A stretch of DNA of 10,657 nt from Actinomycetes bacterium (GTDB lineage Bacteria; Actinomycetota; Acidimicrobiia; Acidimicrobiales; RAAP-2): the NCBI GenBank assembly GCA_021791615.1, contig JAJYWG010000123.1, forward strand, positions 1-10,657, in the 5' to 3' direction. The translations under genes were made by a program, and so were the position numbers. The notes under the pieces are model-generated. The model saw only the letters and a program-made list of their open reading frames with translations. It ran no database searches and was not told the origin of the DNA. This document shows positions 7,373 to 10,657 of the stretch, in pieces. Each line of letters opens with the position of its first letter. Position 1 is the first letter of the stretch.

Positions 7373-8164
7373 CTACCAGCTGAACAGGCACCACAGAGCG
7401 TCCCTGTCCGCTTCTCCCTCCAAGTGGATAGGGGCACTTGGCTCGCGGCGGCCCCACAACGCGAGGACCCGAGCCGCCGGATCGAGACGAGCATCGACCT
7501 GCCCGTCACCGGGAGGCTCGGAGCGGACGGTCAGGGAGCCGCCGGAATGGGAGACGACCACGTCGTCGTGGGGCTCGCTACGAAGTCGCACCTGGAAGTC
7601 TCCGGATCGCCCAGCTACCCGCAGCCGATTCTCCAGGGTCTCGGGGAGAACGGTCATGTCGGTCAAGATCTTGAGCGCGTGCACCGTGAGTTCGGGTTGG
7701 GCGAGCATCTCCCAGCCGATCTCGTCACGCCCGACGATGTCCCAGCGGTGGATGGCCCGCTCGCTGCGCGAGTGCGTGGCGAGCTCCGCGGCCGTCATGG
7801 CCCGTCCCGTGAAGAGCACCGCGTCGTCGGCGTCGCGGGCGAGCCGCTGGCGTGCGCGCTTGGAGCGTTCGACCTGTTCGAAGAACCGCCGGCGCAGCGT
7901 CGCGTCGTCCATGGCCCGGTAGGGAGCCTCCCGCTCCTCGAAGGATCTCGTCGGGCGCGGCCCTGCCCCGCCGAGATGGCTCTCGATCAGATCGGCGATC
8001 TCCTCCGAGCGGGCCGCCAGGTGCGCGGTGACCTCGTGCACCGTCCAGCCTCGACACGCGGTCAGCTGTTGCGGCGAGGCAGCGAGCAGCGTTGCGACGA
8101 ACGCCTCCCCTTCGTCGACAAGGCTCACGTTCTCGGCGTTCGCAAGATCGTCCATGTCCTCCAT
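7373..8164 (-). CDS. Mycothiol-dependent maleylpyruvate isomerase-like (DinB-fold) protein, copy 2
   Basis: Encodes 263 aa from the ATG at 8164; a second ATG at 8155 is equally possible, and neither has a well-placed ribosome binding site. Domain order matches copy 1: DinB/MDMPI N-terminal domain with H43/H48 in TVHEVTAHLA and H131/H139 in THSRSERAIHRWD, and a C-terminal domain ending in LALWGRREPSAPIHLEGE. The metal-binding histidines fall at nearly the same residue numbers in both copies, and the TRSFEEREAPYRAM motif (72-85) is identical. Elsewhere the proteins differ strongly, so the duplication is old or the copies have specialised. The predicted role is a cytoplasmic mycothiol-linked transferase or isomerase acting on an unknown electrophile. 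It follows ogt on the same strand after a 219-bp gap. Confidence 0.75.
   Translation of the reverse strand: MEDMDDLANAENVSLVDEGEAFVATLLAASPQQLTACRGWTVHEVTAHLAARSEEIADLIESHLGGAGPRPTRSFEEREAPYRAMDDATLRRRFFEQVERSKRARQRLARDADDAVLFTGRAMTAAELATHSRSERAIHRWDIVGRDEIGWEMLAQPELTVHALKILTDMTVLPETLENRLRVAGRSGDFQVRLRSEPHDDVVVSHSGGSLTVRSEPPGDGQVDARLDPAARVLALWGRREPSAPIHLEGEADRDALWCLFSW
7914..7953. repeat. 40-bp block identical to 6981-7020 (copy in MDMPI-like gene 2)
   Basis: Second copy of the identical block, in the same orientation and the same position of the protein alignment as the first. Confidence 0.85.
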
Positions 8165-8383
8165 CGTGTCGCTCGGTGCGCTGTCCTGCTGGCCGGATTC
8201 CGACGTCGCATTCGAGCTGGTCGAAGCGCCAGAACACCAGCCTCGTACCGGTCGTCAGCGGCTGTCACCTCGCCGAAGCTATGGCTGATGGGATCCGGCG
8301 GAGCACCTTCGCGTCACAGCTCGCGGCGGCTGGCGGCGATGGCCGCTGGCCAGAGCACGGGTCGTGGGTCGGGGCGACGTGGC
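8165..8383. other. Intergenic region before MDMPI-like gene 2
   Basis: These 219 bp between the ogt stop and the next minus-strand start should hold the promoter of MDMPI-like gene 2. I see no convincing -35/-10 pair, no terminator with a T-tract after ogt, and no credible small gene; frames open here are shadows of flanking GC-rich coding DNA. The gap is long enough that ogt and the MDMPI genes need not be one transcript. Confidence 0.5.
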
Positions 8384-8887
8384 TCAGGGCGACGAGCCTG
8401 CTCCGGGGCGGCGAGCCTGCTCCAAGTCGAGCAGGGTTTGCTTTGCCTGCAACCCTCCGCCGTACCCGGTGAGGGCGCCGTTCGCCCCGATGACCCGGTG
8501 GCAGGGGACGATGACGGGGACCGGGTTGCGCCCGTTCGCCAACCCGACGGCCCGCGCCGCAGCTGGTTGGCCGATGCGACGGGCGATATCGCCGTAGGTG
8601 GCGGTCTCGCCGTAAGGGATCTCCGACAGGGCATCCCACACCCGCCGCTGGAAGCTCGTGCCAGCTGGACACAGCGCGACGTCGAAGCCGGTGCGCTTCC
8701 CGGCGAAGTAGGCATGGAGCTGGGCGACGACGTCGGGGAACGCTGCCGCGTCCTCTACCCACCGGTCGCGCCCCGCAGGTAGGTGGGCGGCTCCTTCGAT
8801 CACCAGGTTGGTGAGACTCTCACCGTGGCCGGCCACAGTGAGCAGGCCGATGGGGCTGTCGATGCTCCGGTATCGGGTCAGACCCAT
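8384..8887 (-). CDS. ogt: Methylated-DNA--protein-cysteine methyltransferase (O6-alkylguanine repair)
   Basis: Encodes 167 aa. The ATG at 8887 has GGAGG (complement of 8895-8899) 7 nt upstream and gives the normal family length. The protein directly reverses O6-alkylguanine by transferring the alkyl group to its own cysteine. The active-site motif PCHRVIG has C129 as acceptor. Upstream are the small N-terminal alpha/beta domain (1-70), the FQRRVWDALSEIPYGETATYGDIA segment with the HTH used for DNA binding (79-102), and NGRNPVPVIV leading into the active site. The start overlaps the end of the AdaA-AlkA gene by 10 bp (8878-8887), so the two are translationally coupled. The same order, alkA fusion then ogt, is known in mycobacteria. 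The C-terminal tail is encoded by a short tandem repeat and looks variable. Confidence 0.93.
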   Translation of the reverse strand: MGLTRYRSIDSPIGLLTVAGHGESLTNLVIEGAAHLPAGRDRWVEDAAAFPDVVAQLHAYFAGKRTGFDVALCPAGTSFQRRVWDALSEIPYGETATYGDIARRIGQPAAARAVGLANGRNPVPVIVPCHRVIGANGALTGYGGGLQAKQTLLDLEQARRPGAGSSP

Positions 8888-10657
8888 GGTGGTTCCTCCG
8901 GCCTCCAGCGGTTGATCGGATGGTCCAAGGTGGCCAACAGGTACTGGACCCCATAGGACCGCCACGGCTGCCACCGCCGGCTGCGGGCGACGAGGGTGGC
9001 TGGAGTGGTGGGAAGGCCGAGTGCCGCGGCGCCCTTCACCACGCCCAAGTCGGTGGCGGGGAAGGCGTCAGGGTCGCCAAGCGCGCGCATGGAGATCGCC
9101 TCGAGCGTCCATGGCCCGATGCCGCCGATCCCCGCCAGCTGGTGACGAGCACGCTCCCGGTCGGCGCCGGCATCTAGCTCGATGACGCCACTCGCCAACG
9201 CGCCGAGTAGTGCGAGGAGCGTTGCCCGGCGGGCCTTCGGCATGGCGAGCGCATCCGGCTCGAGCTCTCGAAGCGCCTCAGGTGAGGGAAAGACCCGGCT
9301 CAGCCCGCCGGCCGGGTCGTCGATCGGCGTGCCGTGGCACTCGGCGAGGCGCGCGGCGTGGGTGCGTGCGGCCCTGGTCGAGACCTGCTGGCCGAGCACG
9401 ACCCGTATAGCCGTCTCGGCCCCATCCACGCTGCGAGGGATCCGCCGCCCGGGAGCCTTTGCCACCACGGAGGCGAGCGCCGGGTCGCCGGACAGCGCGT
9501 CGGCGATCGCCTCGGGATCGGCGTCGAGATCGAGGAGCCGGCGGCACCTGGCGATCGCGGTGGGGATGTCACGCAGGTCGTCGAGGAGCAGCCGGCAGGC
9601 CACGTGGTCCTCCCGTGGCGTGAGCGCCACGATGCCGTTGCCGTTGGGCAGCCGGAGCGTGCGACGGTACGCGCCGTCACGGACCTCCTCGCATCCCGGC
9701 ACTGCTGTGGCCGCCAGGTGGCCGAAGAGGCTGCCCGGGACGAACGGCGTACGAAACGGCAGGCGGAAGTCGAGGCCACCGGGGGTACCTGCTGCGGCGG
9801 CCACGCCTGGGGAACCGTTGCCCGTGGCCCGGGCACGCAGCTCGGTCGGGGTGCCGGCGAACACCGAGCGCACCGTGTCGTTGAACTGGCGGATGCTCGA
9901 GAACCCCGCAGCGAACGCCACCTCGCTGTAGGCCATGGCGGTGGTCTCGATGAGCAGCCGTGCCGTCTGGGCCCGACTCGCCCGGGCGAGCGCGAGCGGT
10001 CCGGTGCCGACTTCGGCTACGAGGTGGCGCTGCACCTGGCGGGCGCTGTAGCCGAGGCGGGCCGCCAGGCCCGAGACACCCTCCCGGTCCACGGTGCCAT
10101 CCGCGATGAGCCGCATCGCCCGGGCAACCACATCCTGGCGGACGTCCCACTGCGGCGAGCCCGGCGACGCGTCGGGGCGGCACCGCTTACAGGCCCGGAA
10201 CCCGGCATGCTGGGCCGCCGCCGCGGTCGGGTAGAACGCGACATTGCTGGCCAATGGCGAGCGTGCCGGGCAGCTCGGCCGGCAGTAGATCCTGGTAGTG
10301 GCGACAGCGGTCACGAACCAGCCGTCGAAGCGGGCGTCTTTGGACTGTACGGCCCGGTAGCAGCGCTCGAAGTCCTCGTGCACCCAGACAGCGTGCCACC
10401 CGGAGACACAGTCGGCTGGCGGGATTACGACATCGCAGTGAAGGCGCCCGCAGGGCGGATGCGGCCCTCTCACCGCCGGTCAGCGGCGGGCTGCAGCAGT
10501 CTCTGGAGCTGTGCGTAGGCCAGAGTGCCGGTGCACTCCGGTGTCACTCCCTCGGCGAGTTGACCGGCGAGGGAGGCGGCGGTGCCGTAGGCAGCCTGGG
10601 CGATCAGGCTCCCAACGCTGATCCGGCGCACCCCGAGAGCACCCAGCGCCTCGATCG

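Overview
The window is uniformly GC-rich, uses GTG/TTG starts as well as ATG, and carries two mycothiol-type DinB-fold proteins and a fused AdaA-AlkA alkylation-repair protein. Together these point to a chromosomal segment of an actinobacterium (Actinomycetota); a genus cannot be named from the sequence. I see no rRNA, tRNA, CRISPR array, phage genes or replication origin.

Layout. (1) 1-906, minus strand: two overlapping genes for small multi-pass membrane proteins; the second runs off the left edge. (2) 1046-4029: a complete IS21-family insertion sequence of 2,984 bp, inserted between the promoter side of the membrane genes and the 3' end of a transporter gene. It has long inverted ends carrying about 22-25 bp-spaced repeats, a near-perfect 6-bp target duplication (CAGTCA/CAGTCG), and three genes coupled by ATGA overlaps: istA (DDE transposase), a 126-aa protein of unknown function, and istB (AAA+ ATPase). 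A long hairpin covers the istA ribosome binding site. (3) 4091-6408: a divergent pair, an MFS drug-efflux-type transporter (minus) and an ArsR-type winged-helix regulator (plus), sharing a short promoter region with a partly symmetric operator candidate. (4) 6452-10657, minus strand: in transcription order, the end of an isocitrate lyase/PEP mutase family gene, an AdaA-AlkA fusion, ogt, and two related genes of the mycothiol-dependent maleylpyruvate isomerase (MDMPI)/DinB fold.

How it may work together. The AdaA-AlkA and Ogt proteins form a standard alkylation-damage repair pair: sensing through methylphosphotriester transfer, base excision, and direct O6-alkylguanine reversal. The MDMPI-fold genes follow on the same strand, so a role in thiol-dependent detoxification of electrophiles is plausible but unproven; the first-transcribed of them is 219 bp away and the other has its own palindromic upstream site. 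The MFS/ArsR pair looks like a self-contained efflux switch. The parts most worth a second look are the IS21 element (extra middle gene, RBS-masking hairpin, palindromic right-end repeats), the 40-bp identical block shared by the otherwise diverged MDMPI paralogs, and the inverted repeat before one of them.
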